Source: Hydrogenophilaceae bacterium
GTDB lineage: Bacteria > Pseudomonadota > Gammaproteobacteria > Burkholderiales > Thiobacillaceae
Length of the DNA stretch: 40,616 bases
Direction: 5' to 3'
Assembly: GCA_013389055.1 (NCBI GenBank)
Contig: JACAEC010000051.1
Location: 1-40,616 of the forward strand
The position numbers and the translations under genes were made by a program. Shown piece by piece: positions 1 to 8,360 of this stretch. The notes under the pieces were generated by a model. That model searched no databases, was not told the DNA's origin, and was given only the letters and a program-made list of their open reading frames with translations. Every line of letters begins with the position of its first letter. Positions within the stretch are counted from its first letter, which is position 1.

Positions 1-504
1 AACCTGCTCGGCGTATTCATCGCGGCCAGCCTGTACTTCGTCTTCGTCTACCACATCACCAATCTGTACTTCACCAAGCATCACGGCCTGGAAGCCTTCA
101 TCCTGATGGACGGCGGCATCCATACCCTGTTGTTCTGGGTCGGCCAGGTGGTGCTGGGCTACCTGTTGCCCATGGCGATCCTGTTCCACCCGGGTCTCGG
201 CAACAACCGCGGCTGGATCGCGCTGGCCTCGGTGCTGGCCATCCTCGGCGGCCTGGCCCAGATGTACGTCACCATCATCGGCGGCCAGGCCTACCCGATC
301 GAGATGTTCCCGGGCTACAAAGTCAGCAGCAGCTTCTACGACGGCGTGGTGCATGCCTACAATCCGAGCCTGCTGGAAGTGATGCTGGGCCTGGGCGGCG
401 TCGCCGTGTCCCTGATCATGGTGGCCTTCGCGATTAAGGTGCTGCGCTTCCTGCCCGAGCGGCTGGACGACGAGACCGTCGCCGCCCTGCACGGGGCCAA
501 GTAA
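1..504 (+). CDS. dsrP: DsrP-like (NrfD family) membrane subunit of the DsrMKJOP complex, 3' part only
   Basis: Open reading frame from base 1 to TAA at 502-504; hydrophobic multi-TM protein (NLLGVFIAASLYFVFVYHITNLYF...); followed by dsrN and dsrR as in known dsr loci. Confidence 0.8.
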   Translation, partial: NLLGVFIAASLYFVFVYHITNLYFTKHHGLEAFILMDGGIHTLLFWVGQVVLGYLLPMAILFHPGLGNNRGWIALASVLAILGGLAQMYVTIIGGQAYPIEMFPGYKVSSSFYDGVVHAYNPSLLEVMLGLGGVAVSLIMVAFAIKVLRFLPERLDDETVAALHGAK

Positions 505-555
505 CCCGCCACCCGGCGGGTGCTGGTGCACCCATGCAGCAGTTCGACTCCCTTC

Positions 556-589
556 GCAAAACCGACCAAATTGGTCGGTTTTGCTTTTT
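556..589 (+). terminator. Intrinsic terminator between dsrP and dsrN
   Basis: GCAAAACCGACCAA-A-TTGGTCGGTTTTGC perfect inverted repeat (556-584) followed by TTTTT. Confidence 0.8.
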
Positions 590-614
590 GGCCAGCCCGC
601 CAGGGAACTAGGCC

Positions 615-2000
615 ATGGCCCACGTCTACATCTCGGCCGCCCACAAATCGTCCGGCAAGACCACGCTGACCCTGGGCCTGGCCCGCGCCCTGAGAAACCA
701 GGGCCGCCGGGTGCAGGTGTTCAAGAAGGGCCCGGATTACATCGACCCGGTCTGGCACTCCCATGCCGCCGGCCGGCCCTGCTACAACCTCGACTTCCAC
801 ATGATGCAACAAGCGGAGATCGAGGACTTGTTCGCCCGCCATGCCAGCACCGCCGAGATCAGCCTGATCGAGGGCAACAAGGGCCTCTACGACGGCATGG
901 ACCTCGAGGGCAGCGACAGCAACGCCGGCCTGGCCAAGCTGCTTGAGGCACCGGTGGTGCTGGTCATCGATTGCCAGGGCATCACCCGCGGCATCGCGCC
1001 CCTGCTGGTCGGCTATCGGGCCTTCGATCCGGCCGTCCGCTTCGGCGGCGTCATCCTCAACAAGGTGGCCGGTCCCCGCCACGAGCAAAAGCTGCGCGCC
1101 GCCATCGAGCGCTATACCGATTTCAAGGTGCTGGGCAGCCTGCCGCGCGATGGCCGCCTGGAGATCGTCGAGCGCCATATCGGCCTGATCCCGGGCAACG
1201 AATCGGCCGAGGCCGAGGCCAAGATCGAGGCCATCGCCGCCCAGGTCGCCGAGCGGATCGATCTTGCGGCCCTGGTCGAGATCGCTCGGCAGGCAGCGCA
1301 GCCGAAGCCGCCCGCCACTGCGACGACCAGCCCGGCCGCGCCGATCCGGATCGGCATCCTGCGCGACCGCGCCTTCGGCTTCTACTACAACGAGGATCTC
1401 GACGCCCTGAGCGACGCCGGCGCCGAACTGGTGCCGGTCGATGCCCTGCACGATGCCCGGCTGCCCGAGGTCGACGGCCTAGTCATCGGCGGCGGCTTCC
1501 CCGAGGTATTCATGGCCGAGTTGAACGCCAATGCCAGCCTGCGCACCGATGTCCGCCACGCCGCCGAGGCCGGCCTGCCGATCTATGCCGAATGCGGCGG
1601 CCTGATGTACCTCGCCCGCTCCATCCACTGGCAGGGCAAACGTGCCGAGATGGTCGGCCTGATCCCGGGCGATACGGTGATGGGCGAGCGCCCGGTCGGC
1701 CGTGGCTATGCCGAGGTGCGCACCACCGGACAAGGGGCCTTCCTGCCGGCGGCCGGCACCACCCTGCCCGCGCATGAATTTCATTATTCGCATCTGGAAA
1801 ACCTCGCCGGCGACCCCATCTATGCCTACGATGTCAGCCGTGGGCACGGCATCGACGGTCGCCATGATGGTATCGTCTACAAGAACGTGCTGGCCTCCTA
1901 CTGCCATTTCCGGGGGGCGGGTCCGAACGGGTGGATCAAGCGTTTCATCGAACACGCACGCCACATCGCCCGCAACAAATCTGCCGCCCGTGCGGCCTAA
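615..2000 (+). CDS. dsrN: Cobyrinate a,c-diamide synthase family amidase (DsrN-like)
   Basis: P-loop start MAHVYISAAHKSSGKTTLTLGLARAL and GATase-like C-terminal half with GGGFPEVF and AECGGLMYL; dsr context. Confidence 0.9.
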   Translation: MAHVYISAAHKSSGKTTLTLGLARALRNQGRRVQVFKKGPDYIDPVWHSHAAGRPCYNLDFHMMQQAEIEDLFARHASTAEISLIEGNKGLYDGMDLEGSDSNAGLAKLLEAPVVLVIDCQGITRGIAPLLVGYRAFDPAVRFGGVILNKVAGPRHEQKLRAAIERYTDFKVLGSLPRDGRLEIVERHIGLIPGNESAEAEAKIEAIAAQVAERIDLAALVEIARQAAQPKPPATATTSPAAPIRIGILRDRAFGFYYNEDLDALSDAGAELVPVDALHDARLPEVDGLVIGGGFPEVFMAELNANASLRTDVRHAAEAGLPIYAECGGLMYLARSIHWQGKRAEMVGLIPGDTVMGERPVGRGYAEVRTTGQGAFLPAAGTTLPAHEFHYSHLENLAGDPIYAYDVSRGHGIDGRHDGIVYKNVLASYCHFRGAGPNGWIKRFIEHARHIARNKSAARAA

Positions 2001-2030
2001 TTTCGAGTTCAACTTCAAGAGGACAGCAAG

Positions 2031-2405
2031 ATGATCAACGTGACCAAGGAAGCTGCCGAGCAGATTCGCCAGGCCGCTGCCCAAAACGACTCGGAGAACC
2101 TCGGCCTGCGCATCGCAGCCAAGGTCAACGACGAAGGCATGCTGGAGATCGGCATGGGCTTCGACCAGGAGCGCAGCAACGACTCGGTGAACGAAGCCTG
2201 GGGTGTGACCGTGCTGGTCAATGCCCAGAGCGCCCCCTACCTGCAGGATGTGACCCTGGACTTCGCCGAGGTCTCCCCTGGCCAGATGGGCTTCGTCTTC
2301 TCCATGCCCGAACCGCAAGGCGGCGGTGGCGGTGGCTGCGGTTCCGGTGGCGGCGGTGGCGGCTGCGGTTCCGGCGGTTGCGGCTCCGGCGGCTGCGGCA
2401 GCTAG
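2031..2405 (+). CDS. dsrR: A-type Fe-S scaffold homologue DsrR with a Gly/Cys/Ser-rich C-terminal repeat tail
   Basis: HesB/IscA-like core MINVTKEAAEQIRQAAAQ...VTLDFAEVSPGQMGFVFSMPEPQ without cysteines; tail GGGGGGCGSGGGGGGCGSGGCGSGGCGS; position after dsrN. Confidence 0.8.
   Translation: MINVTKEAAEQIRQAAAQNDSENLGLRIAAKVNDEGMLEIGMGFDQERSNDSVNEAWGVTVLVNAQSAPYLQDVTLDFAEVSPGQMGFVFSMPEPQGGGGGGCGSGGGGGGCGSGGCGSGGCGS
2320..2402 (+). repeat. In-frame GGC/GGT-rich tandem repeat encoding the (Gly)n-Cys-Gly-Ser units of the dsrR tail
   Basis: Direct reading: two GGGGGGCGS units followed by two GGCGS units. Confidence 0.9.
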
Positions 2406-2422
2406 GTCCAGACCGACCGTTG

Positions 2423-2450
2423 CGCCATGCCGGCAATCGCCGGCATGGCG
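2423..2450 (+). terminator. Strong hairpin downstream of dsrR
   Basis: CGCCATGCCGGC-AATC-GCCGGCATGGCG, perfect 12 bp arms, followed only by TTTC. Confidence 0.5.
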
Positions 2451-2504
2451 TTTCATGTCAACGCTTGTCAGGCAGTTTAGTTAGAAAGCTTCATCGATCA
2501 GGGT

Positions 2505-3935
2505 ATGGACTACTTACCGATATTCATGGATGTCCGCGGCCGTAGAGGTTTGGTGGTCGGCGGTGACGAGGTGGCTGCACGCAAGGCATCGCTGATGCTG
2601 AATGCCGGCGCCCAGGTGACCGTGCTCAGCCCCACCCCGCTGAGCTCCGCCTTCGGCCAGTTGACCGGCGCCGAGCGCCTGCACCATCGTCAAGCAGCGT
2701 TCTCGCCGGCAGAGCTCGACGGCTTCGACCTGGTCTATGCCGCGACCGAAGACGACGCGCTCAACCGCCAGGTCCATGAGGCCGCCCGCGCCCGCCACCT
2801 GCCGGTGAACGTGGTCGACACCCCCGAGCTGTGCAGCTTCATCATGCCCTCGATCATCGACCGCTCGCCGATCCTGGTGGCCATCGCCAGCGGCGGCGAG
2901 GCGCCGGTGCTCTCGCGCCTGCTGCGCGCCCGGCTGGAAACCCTGATCCCCTCCGCCTACGGCCGCCTGGCCCACTTGGCCGGCCGCTTCCGCGACAAGG
3001 TGCGCGAGCGCTTCCCCACCAGCGCCGAGCGGCGCAAGTTCTGGGAACGGGTGTTCCTGTCGCCGGTGGCCGAGATGGTCTTCGCCAGCCGCGAGCAGGA
3101 TGCCGAGGTCGCCCTCAACCGCCTGCTGGAAAGCGAATCGGCCGAGCTGCCGACCGGCGAGGTCTATCTGGTCGGCGCCGGCCCGGGCACCCCCGACCTG
3201 CTCACCTTCCGCGCCCTGCGCCTGATGCAGCAGTCCGACGTGGTGGTCTACGACCGCTTGGTGGCGCCGGCCATCCTCGACATGTGCCGGCGCGACGCCG
3301 ACCGCATCTACGTCGGCAAGGAACGCGACAACCACGCGGTGCCGCAAGACCAGATCAATCTCCTGTTGGTGCGCCTGGCCCAGGAGGGCAAGCGGGTGCT
3401 GCGCTTGAAAGGCGGCGACCCCTTCATCTTCGGCCGCGGCGGCGAGGAGATCGAGACCCTGACCGAACACGGTGTGCCCTTCCAGGTGGTGCCAGGCATC
3501 ACCGCCGCGAGCGGCGTCGCCTCCTATGCCGGCATCCCGCTCACCCATCGCGACTATGCCCAATCGGTCGCCTTCGTCACCGGCCACCTCAAGGACAACA
3601 CGGTCAATCTCGACTGGGCCTCGATCGGCCGGCCGAACCAGACCATCGTCATCTACATGGGCTTGAAGGGTTTGGCTTCGCTTTGCCAGGGCCTGATGCA
3701 GCACGGCTTGCCGGCCGACATGCCAGCCGCCATCGTGCAGCAGGGCACCACGCCCAACCAGCGCGTGGTCACCGCCACCCTGGGCACCCTGACCGAAGTG
3801 GCTGAGAAGGCTCAGTTGAAACCACCGACCCTGATCATCGTCGGCCACGTGGTCAAGCTGCATGAGAAGCTGGCTTGGTTCAAACCCGAAAGCCGCACCG
3901 CTGCGACGCCGCTGGATCAGCCGACCCACCTGTAA
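2505..3935 (+). CDS. cysG: Siroheme synthase (precorrin-2 dehydrogenase/ferrochelatase + uroporphyrinogen-III C-methyltransferase)
   Basis: N-terminal [32 protein letters not shown] and C-terminal SUMT motifs [34 protein letters not shown]. Confidence 0.95.
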   Translation: MDYLPIFMDVRGRRGLVVGGDEVAARKASLMLNAGAQVTVLSPTPLSSAFGQLTGAERLHHRQAAFSPAELDGFDLVYAATEDDALNRQVHEAARARHLPVNVVDTPELCSFIMPSIIDRSPILVAIASGGEAPVLSRLLRARLETLIPSAYGRLAHLAGRFRDKVRERFPTSAERRKFWERVFLSPVAEMVFASREQDAEVALNRLLESESAELPTGEVYLVGAGPGTPDLLTFRALRLMQQSDVVVYDRLVAPAILDMCRRDADRIYVGKERDNHAVPQDQINLLLVRLAQEGKRVLRLKGGDPFIFGRGGEEIETLTEHGVPFQVVPGITAASGVASYAGIPLTHRDYAQSVAFVTGHLKDNTVNLDWASIGRPNQTIVIYMGLKGLASLCQGLMQHGLPADMPAAIVQQGTTPNQRVVTATLGTLTEVAEKAQLKPPTLIIVGHVVKLHEKLAWFKPESRTAATPLDQPTHL

Positions 3936-3962
3936 CGCCCAGCCGGCGGCCGACGGCCGCCG

Positions 3963-6641
3963 TCAAAGTTCGCGCTGGATGCGCCGCACGCTCGGGTCTT
4001 CCGGGTGTGGCTCGCTGCGGAAGCCGAGCCTGCCGACCAGGCTGAGCATCTTGCGGTTGCTCGCCAGCACCTCACCCTCGATCAGCCGCATGCCCTTGGT
4101 CCGGGCAGTATCCATCAGCACCTCCATCAGCTTGTAGCCGATGCCCTTGCGCTGCCACTGGTCGGAGACGACCAGGGCGAACTCGCAGGATTCCGCATCC
4201 GGATTGATGGCATAACGCGCTACTCCCAGCTCGACCTCCTTGCCGTCCATCTCGGTCACCGCGATGAAGGCCATTTCCCGGTCGTAATCGATCTGGGTGA
4301 GGCGCACCAGCGTGTCCTGCTTGAGCTCCTGCAAGGTGTCCATGAAACGGAAATACTTGGTCTCGGGCGACAGGTTGCGCACGAAGGTCTGCTCGATCTC
4401 GGCGTCCTCCGGCCGGATCGGCCGGATGATGACGTTGCGGCCGTCGGCCAACTGCCACTTGGAGACCAGGTGGGCCGGGTAGGGATGGATGGCCATGTGG
4501 CCGTATCGGTCGGCGCCGGAAGGCCGCGCGGCGATGACGATGCGGGCATCGGCCGCCAGCACGCCATGCTCGTCGGCCAACAGCGGATTGATGTCGAGCT
4601 CCTGGATCCAGGGCAACTCGCAGGCCATTTCCGACACCTTGAGCAGCACCTCCTTCAGGTCCTCTTCCGCCACCGCCGGCAGATTGCGGAATTCGCCGAG
4701 CATGGGATAGATCCGCGTCCGCTGCATCAGGTCGCGCGCCAGGTAGGAGTTGAGCGGCGGCAGCGCGACCGAGCGATCCTTGAACACCTCGACGGCGACG
4801 CCGCCGGCACCGAAGGTGATGACCGGGCCGAGCACCGAATCGGAAGCGATGCCGATCAGCAATTCGCGCGCGTTCTGCTTGACCACCATGGGTTCGATCA
4901 CCACGCCTTCCAGCCGCGCCTCCGGCCGCACCTTGCGGACATGATCGATCAATTCCTGATAGGCGCTGCGCACCGCGTGTCCCGTGGTCAGGTTCAGGCG
5001 CACGCCGCCGACATCGGATTTGTGGCTGATGTCGGGCGAGTTGATCTTCATCGCCACCGGAAAGCCCAGCTGTTCCGCCATCAAAATGGCCTCCGACGGC
5101 GAGCGCACGATCATGGTCTGGGCGACCGGAATGTGGAAGGCGGCCAACAGCGCCTTCGATTCCACCTCGGTCAAGACATGGCGGCCCTCGGCCAGGGCGC
5201 CCTCGACGATCAGCTTCGCCCCCTCGGCGTCCGGCTCCGCCTGCTGCGACACCGGTCCCGGCGTCTGCATCAATTGCCGCTGGTTCTCGTAATAGGCGGC
5301 GAGGAAGGAGAACACTTCCACCGCAGGCTCCGGCGTGGTGAAGCTGGGAATATGCGCCTCGCGGAAGAGTTCGCGCGCCTCCTTCACCTGAATCTCGCCC
5401 ATCCAGCAGGCGAGCACCGGCTTTTGCGAATCCTTGGCCACCGCCACCAGGGCCTGCGCCGCCTGCAAAGGGTCGGTCATCGCCTGCGGCGTGAGCATGA
5501 CCAGCACGCCATCGACTGCGGCGTCGTTCAGGCAAGCCTGCACGGCCAAGCGATAGCGCTCGGCCCCGGCATCGCCCAGGATGTCGACCGGGTTGCCGTG
5601 CGACCAGGTCGCCGGCAGTCCGGCATCGAGCGTTCCGATCGTCTCCGGCGAGAGTTCGGCCAGGCGCACGCACAGGTCGCCCGTGCGGTCGGTCGCCATG
5701 ACCCCCGGCCCACCGCCATTGGTGACGATGGCCAGCCGGTTGCCGCTCGGCTTGATGTGGCTGGACAGCGCGCGCGCCGCGGCGAACAGTTGGGTAATGG
5801 TGTTGACCCTGACCACGCCGGCCCGCCGGACCAGGGCATCGAACACCGCGTCGGAGCCGACCAAGGCACCGGTGTGTGACTGGACCGCCTTGCTGCCCAC
5901 CTCGTGTCGGCCCACCTTGACCAGGATCACCGGCTTGAGCCGGGCCGCCGCGCGCAAGGCGCTGACGAAACTGCGGGCATCGCGGATGCCCTCGATATAG
6001 AGCAGGATGCTGCGGGTGGCCGGGTCCACCGCCAGGTAATCGAGAATCTCGCCGAAATCGATGTCGGCCGCCGCCCCGCTGGAGATGATGCTGGAAAAGC
6101 CGATGTCGTTCGCCGCCGCCCAGTCCAGCATGGCGGTGCAGATCGCCCCCGACTGGGAGACCAGGGCGAGATCGCCGCTGCGGGCGGCAGCCGGGCCGAA
6201 AGTGGCGTTGAGCCCGATCGCCGGCCGCTGGATGCCCAAACAGTTGGGGCCGATGAAGCGGATGCCGTGGCTCTTGGCGGCCTCGCGCACCTGCCGCTCG
6301 AGCGCGGCGCCCTGCTCGCCCAACTCGCGAAAGCCCGCCGACAACACGACGGCGAAGCGGATGCCGCGCTCGCCGCATTCGTGGATGATCGCCGTCACCG
6401 TGTGCGCCGGGGTGGCGATCACCACCACGTCAGGCGTCTCCGGCAGCTCGGCCGCCGAGCCGTAGCACTTCTGGCCGAACACCGTCGCGTGCTTGGGATT
6501 GACCGGATAGAGATGGCCGGCGAAGGTGGAATCGAGCAGGTTCTTGTAGATCACCCCGGCGACCGAGGCCTCGCGCTCGCTGGCGCCGAAGACCGCAACC
6601 GCGCGCGGATTGAACAGGGGATGCAGATAATGGCGGCCCAT
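3963..6641 (-). CDS. Pat-type protein acyltransferase: ADP-forming acyl-CoA synthetase-like domains + GNAT domain
   Basis: MGRHYLHPLFNPRAVAVFGASEREASVAG (CoA-binding), ATP-grasp-like middle, C-terminal GNAT (FALVVSDQWQRKGIGYKLMEVLMDTA). Start placed at the ATG at 6641 rather than the longer ORF start at 6734. Confidence 0.88.
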   Translation of the reverse strand: MGRHYLHPLFNPRAVAVFGASEREASVAGVIYKNLLDSTFAGHLYPVNPKHATVFGQKCYGSAAELPETPDVVVIATPAHTVTAIIHECGERGIRFAVVLSAGFRELGEQGAALERQVREAAKSHGIRFIGPNCLGIQRPAIGLNATFGPAAARSGDLALVSQSGAICTAMLDWAAANDIGFSSIISSGAAADIDFGEILDYLAVDPATRSILLYIEGIRDARSFVSALRAAARLKPVILVKVGRHEVGSKAVQSHTGALVGSDAVFDALVRRAGVVRVNTITQLFAAARALSSHIKPSGNRLAIVTNGGGPGVMATDRTGDLCVRLAELSPETIGTLDAGLPATWSHGNPVDILGDAGAERYRLAVQACLNDAAVDGVLVMLTPQAMTDPLQAAQALVAVAKDSQKPVLACWMGEIQVKEARELFREAHIPSFTTPEPAVEVFSFLAAYYENQRQLMQTPGPVSQQAEPDAEGAKLIVEGALAEGRHVLTEVESKALLAAFHIPVAQTMIVRSPSEAILMAEQLGFPVAMKINSPDISHKSDVGGVRLNLTTGHAVRSAYQELIDHVRKVRPEARLEGVVIEPMVVKQNARELLIGIASDSVLGPVITFGAGGVAVEVFKDRSVALPPLNSYLARDLMQRTRIYPMLGEFRNLPAVAEEDLKEVLLKVSEMACELPWIQELDINPLLADEHGVLAADARIVIAARPSGADRYGHMAIHPYPAHLVSKWQLADGRNVIIRPIRPEDAEIEQTFVRNLSPETKYFRFMDTLQELKQDTLVRLTQIDYDREMAFIAVTEMDGKEVELGVARYAINPDAESCEFALVVSDQWQRKGIGYKLMEVLMDTARTKGMRLIEGEVLASNRKMLSLVGRLGFRSEPHPEDPSVRRIQREL

Positions 6642-6739
6642 GATGTCTCGATACAGTGGCAATACACCAATGATACCGGGCCTGCTCTTACGCTGAGATG
6701 AATCGGGCGTATATTTATAAAAAAGCCGGGACAAATTCC

Positions 6740-7663
6740 ATGCACACCGCCTACATCACCCACAGCGCCTGCCTCAAACACGACATGGGGCCCTGGCACC
6801 CGGAAGCGCCGGCCCGGCTGCGCGCCATCGACGACCGGCTGCATGCCGCCCATCTCTACGACTTCCTGCGTCACTACGACGCCCCCCTGGTCGAGCCGGA
6901 GGCCTTGCTGCGGGTGCATGACGCCGACTATATCGCGGCCATCGAACAGGCAGCGCCGAGCGAAGGGCTGATCCAGCTCGACGGCGACACCGCCATGTGC
7001 CCCTACACCCTGGAAGCGGCCCGCCGGGCCGCCGGCGGCGCCGTGCTGGCGGTGGACAAGGTGATGGCCGGCGAGGTGGCCAACGCCTTCGTCGCCGTGC
7101 GCCCGCCCGGCCACCACGCCAGCCGCAACCAGGCCATGGGCTTCTGCATCTTCAACAACGTGGCGGTGGCTGCCGCCCACGTCCTGGCCGCGCACGGCCT
7201 CGCCCGCGTCGCCATCGTCGACTTCGACGTCCACCACGGCAACGGCACCGAGGCCATCTTCGCCGAGGAGCCGCGCCTGCTGCTCTGCTCCACCTTCCAG
7301 CACCCCTATTACCCCCATTGCGGGGCCGACACCGTGAGCGAACACATCGTCCCCGTGCCGCTGCCCGCCGGCACCGACGGCACCGCCTATCGCGCCGCCT
7401 TCGAGGCCCGGGTGCTGCCCGCACTGGAAAAATTCAAACCGGAATTCATCTTCTGCTCGGCCGGCTTCGACGGCCACCGCGAGGACGACCTCGCGCATTT
7501 CCGCCTGGTCGAGGCCGACTACGCCTGGATCACTGAACAGGTCATGGCCGTGGCTGAACGCCAGGCCCAAGGCCGCATCGTTTCGCTACTGGAGGGGGGT
7601 TACAACCTCAGCGCCCTGGGCCGCAGCGTGGCGGCGCACATCAAGATGCTGGCGGGCTTGTGA
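6740..7663 (+). CDS. Histone deacetylase / acetoin utilisation (AcuC/AphA) superfamily deacetylase
   Basis: MHTAYITHSACLKHDMGPWHPEAPARLRAI; RPPGHHASRNQAMGFCIFNNVAVAA; DFDVHHGNGTEAIF; SAGFDGHREDDLA; LEGGYNLSALG. Internal ATG chosen over the ORF start at 6698. Confidence 0.93.
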   Translation: MHTAYITHSACLKHDMGPWHPEAPARLRAIDDRLHAAHLYDFLRHYDAPLVEPEALLRVHDADYIAAIEQAAPSEGLIQLDGDTAMCPYTLEAARRAAGGAVLAVDKVMAGEVANAFVAVRPPGHHASRNQAMGFCIFNNVAVAAAHVLAAHGLARVAIVDFDVHHGNGTEAIFAEEPRLLLCSTFQHPYYPHCGADTVSEHIVPVPLPAGTDGTAYRAAFEARVLPALEKFKPEFIFCSAGFDGHREDDLAHFRLVEADYAWITEQVMAVAERQAQGRIVSLLEGGYNLSALGRSVAAHIKMLAGL

Positions 7664-7674
7664 TTGCAGGCTGT

Positions 7675-7691
7675 GGTGCGCGTAGCGCACC
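7675..7691. terminator. Hairpin between convergent deacetylase and response-regulator genes
   Basis: GGTGCGC-GTA-GCGCACC inverted repeat; no T tract, so a terminator role is tentative. Confidence 0.35.
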
Positions 7692-8360
7692 CTACGGCTT
7701 CTTGTTGTCGAAGCCAGGGGTCAGCTTGTGCTCGACCGCGAACACCGCAGCCTCGACCCGCGAGGAGAGGTTGAGCTTGGCCAGGATGTGGCGCACGTGC
7801 AGCTTGACCGTGTCGTAGCTGATCTCCAACTGGCGGGCGATGGCCTTGTTGCTCTCGCCGCGGGCCAGGTGGGTGAGGATTTCACGTTCGCGTTGGGTCA
7901 GCGAATCGAGCAGCGAGGTGGCGGAGCTGCTCTTGTGATCGAGCAGACTGACCAGCTTGGCGGTCATCGCCGGGGCGACCACGGTCTCGCCCTTGTAGGC
8001 GCGCTGGATGGCATCGACCACTTCGTCCGGCTCCATGCTCTTCAAGAGATAACCGTTGGCACCGCTGCGCAGGGCGCGAGCCAGGTCTTCCTCGGCCTCG
8101 CTCACGGTGAGCATGAGCACCGGCAAGGTAAAACCATCGGCGCGCAGTTCCTGCATGACGGTGATGCCGTCGATGCCGCCGATATTGAGGTCGAGCAGCA
8201 GCACATCGGGACTGTGCGTGCGCAGCAGCTCCGCCACTTCGGCCGGATTGCCGGTGATGTTGGCCACCTGGATGTGGCCCTCGCGTTCCAGCAACTCGAC
8301 CAGGCCCTTGCGGAACAAGGTGTGGTCGTCGCAGAGGACGATGCGGATGGGTGAGCTCAT
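7692..8360 (-). CDS. NarL/FixJ family LuxR-type response regulator
   Basis: Receiver (IRIVLCDDHTLFRKGLVELLE, VLLLDLNIGG) and HTH (LTQREREILTHLARGESNKAIARQLEISYDTVKLHVRHIL). Confidence 0.92.
   Translation of the reverse strand: MSSPIRIVLCDDHTLFRKGLVELLEREGHIQVANITGNPAEVAELLRTHSPDVLLLDLNIGGIDGITVMQELRADGFTLPVLMLTVSEAEEDLARALRSGANGYLLKSMEPDEVVDAIQRAYKGETVVAPAMTAKLVSLLDHKSSSATSLLDSLTQREREILTHLARGESNKAIARQLEISYDTVKLHVRHILAKLNLSSRVEAAVFAVEHKLTPGFDNKKP

Noticed and set aside
2320-2402. Frameshift or assembly artefact in the G-rich dsrR tail
   Set aside because: The repeat stays in frame and ends in a proper TAG with orderly GGCGS units; artefact cannot be fully excluded but is not favoured.
2514-3929. 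471-aa minus-strand ORF opposite cysG
   Set aside because: Shadow ORF from high-GC codon bias; no family motifs, while the + strand encodes clear CysG.
3944-3962. Terminator between convergent cysG and the Pat-type gene
   Set aside because: CGGCGGCCG-A-CGGCCGCCG is a perfect palindrome but has no T tract on either side and abuts the stop codon; could be compositional.
4005-5879. 624-aa plus-strand ORF opposite the Pat-type gene
   Set aside because: Low-complexity His/Asp/Arg/Gln-rich translation typical of an antisense shadow; no recognisable domain.
7675-7691. Mobile REP-like element
   Set aside because: A short GGTGCGC-GTA-GCGCACC palindrome only; no second copy noticed in this window, so it is recorded as a plain hairpin.
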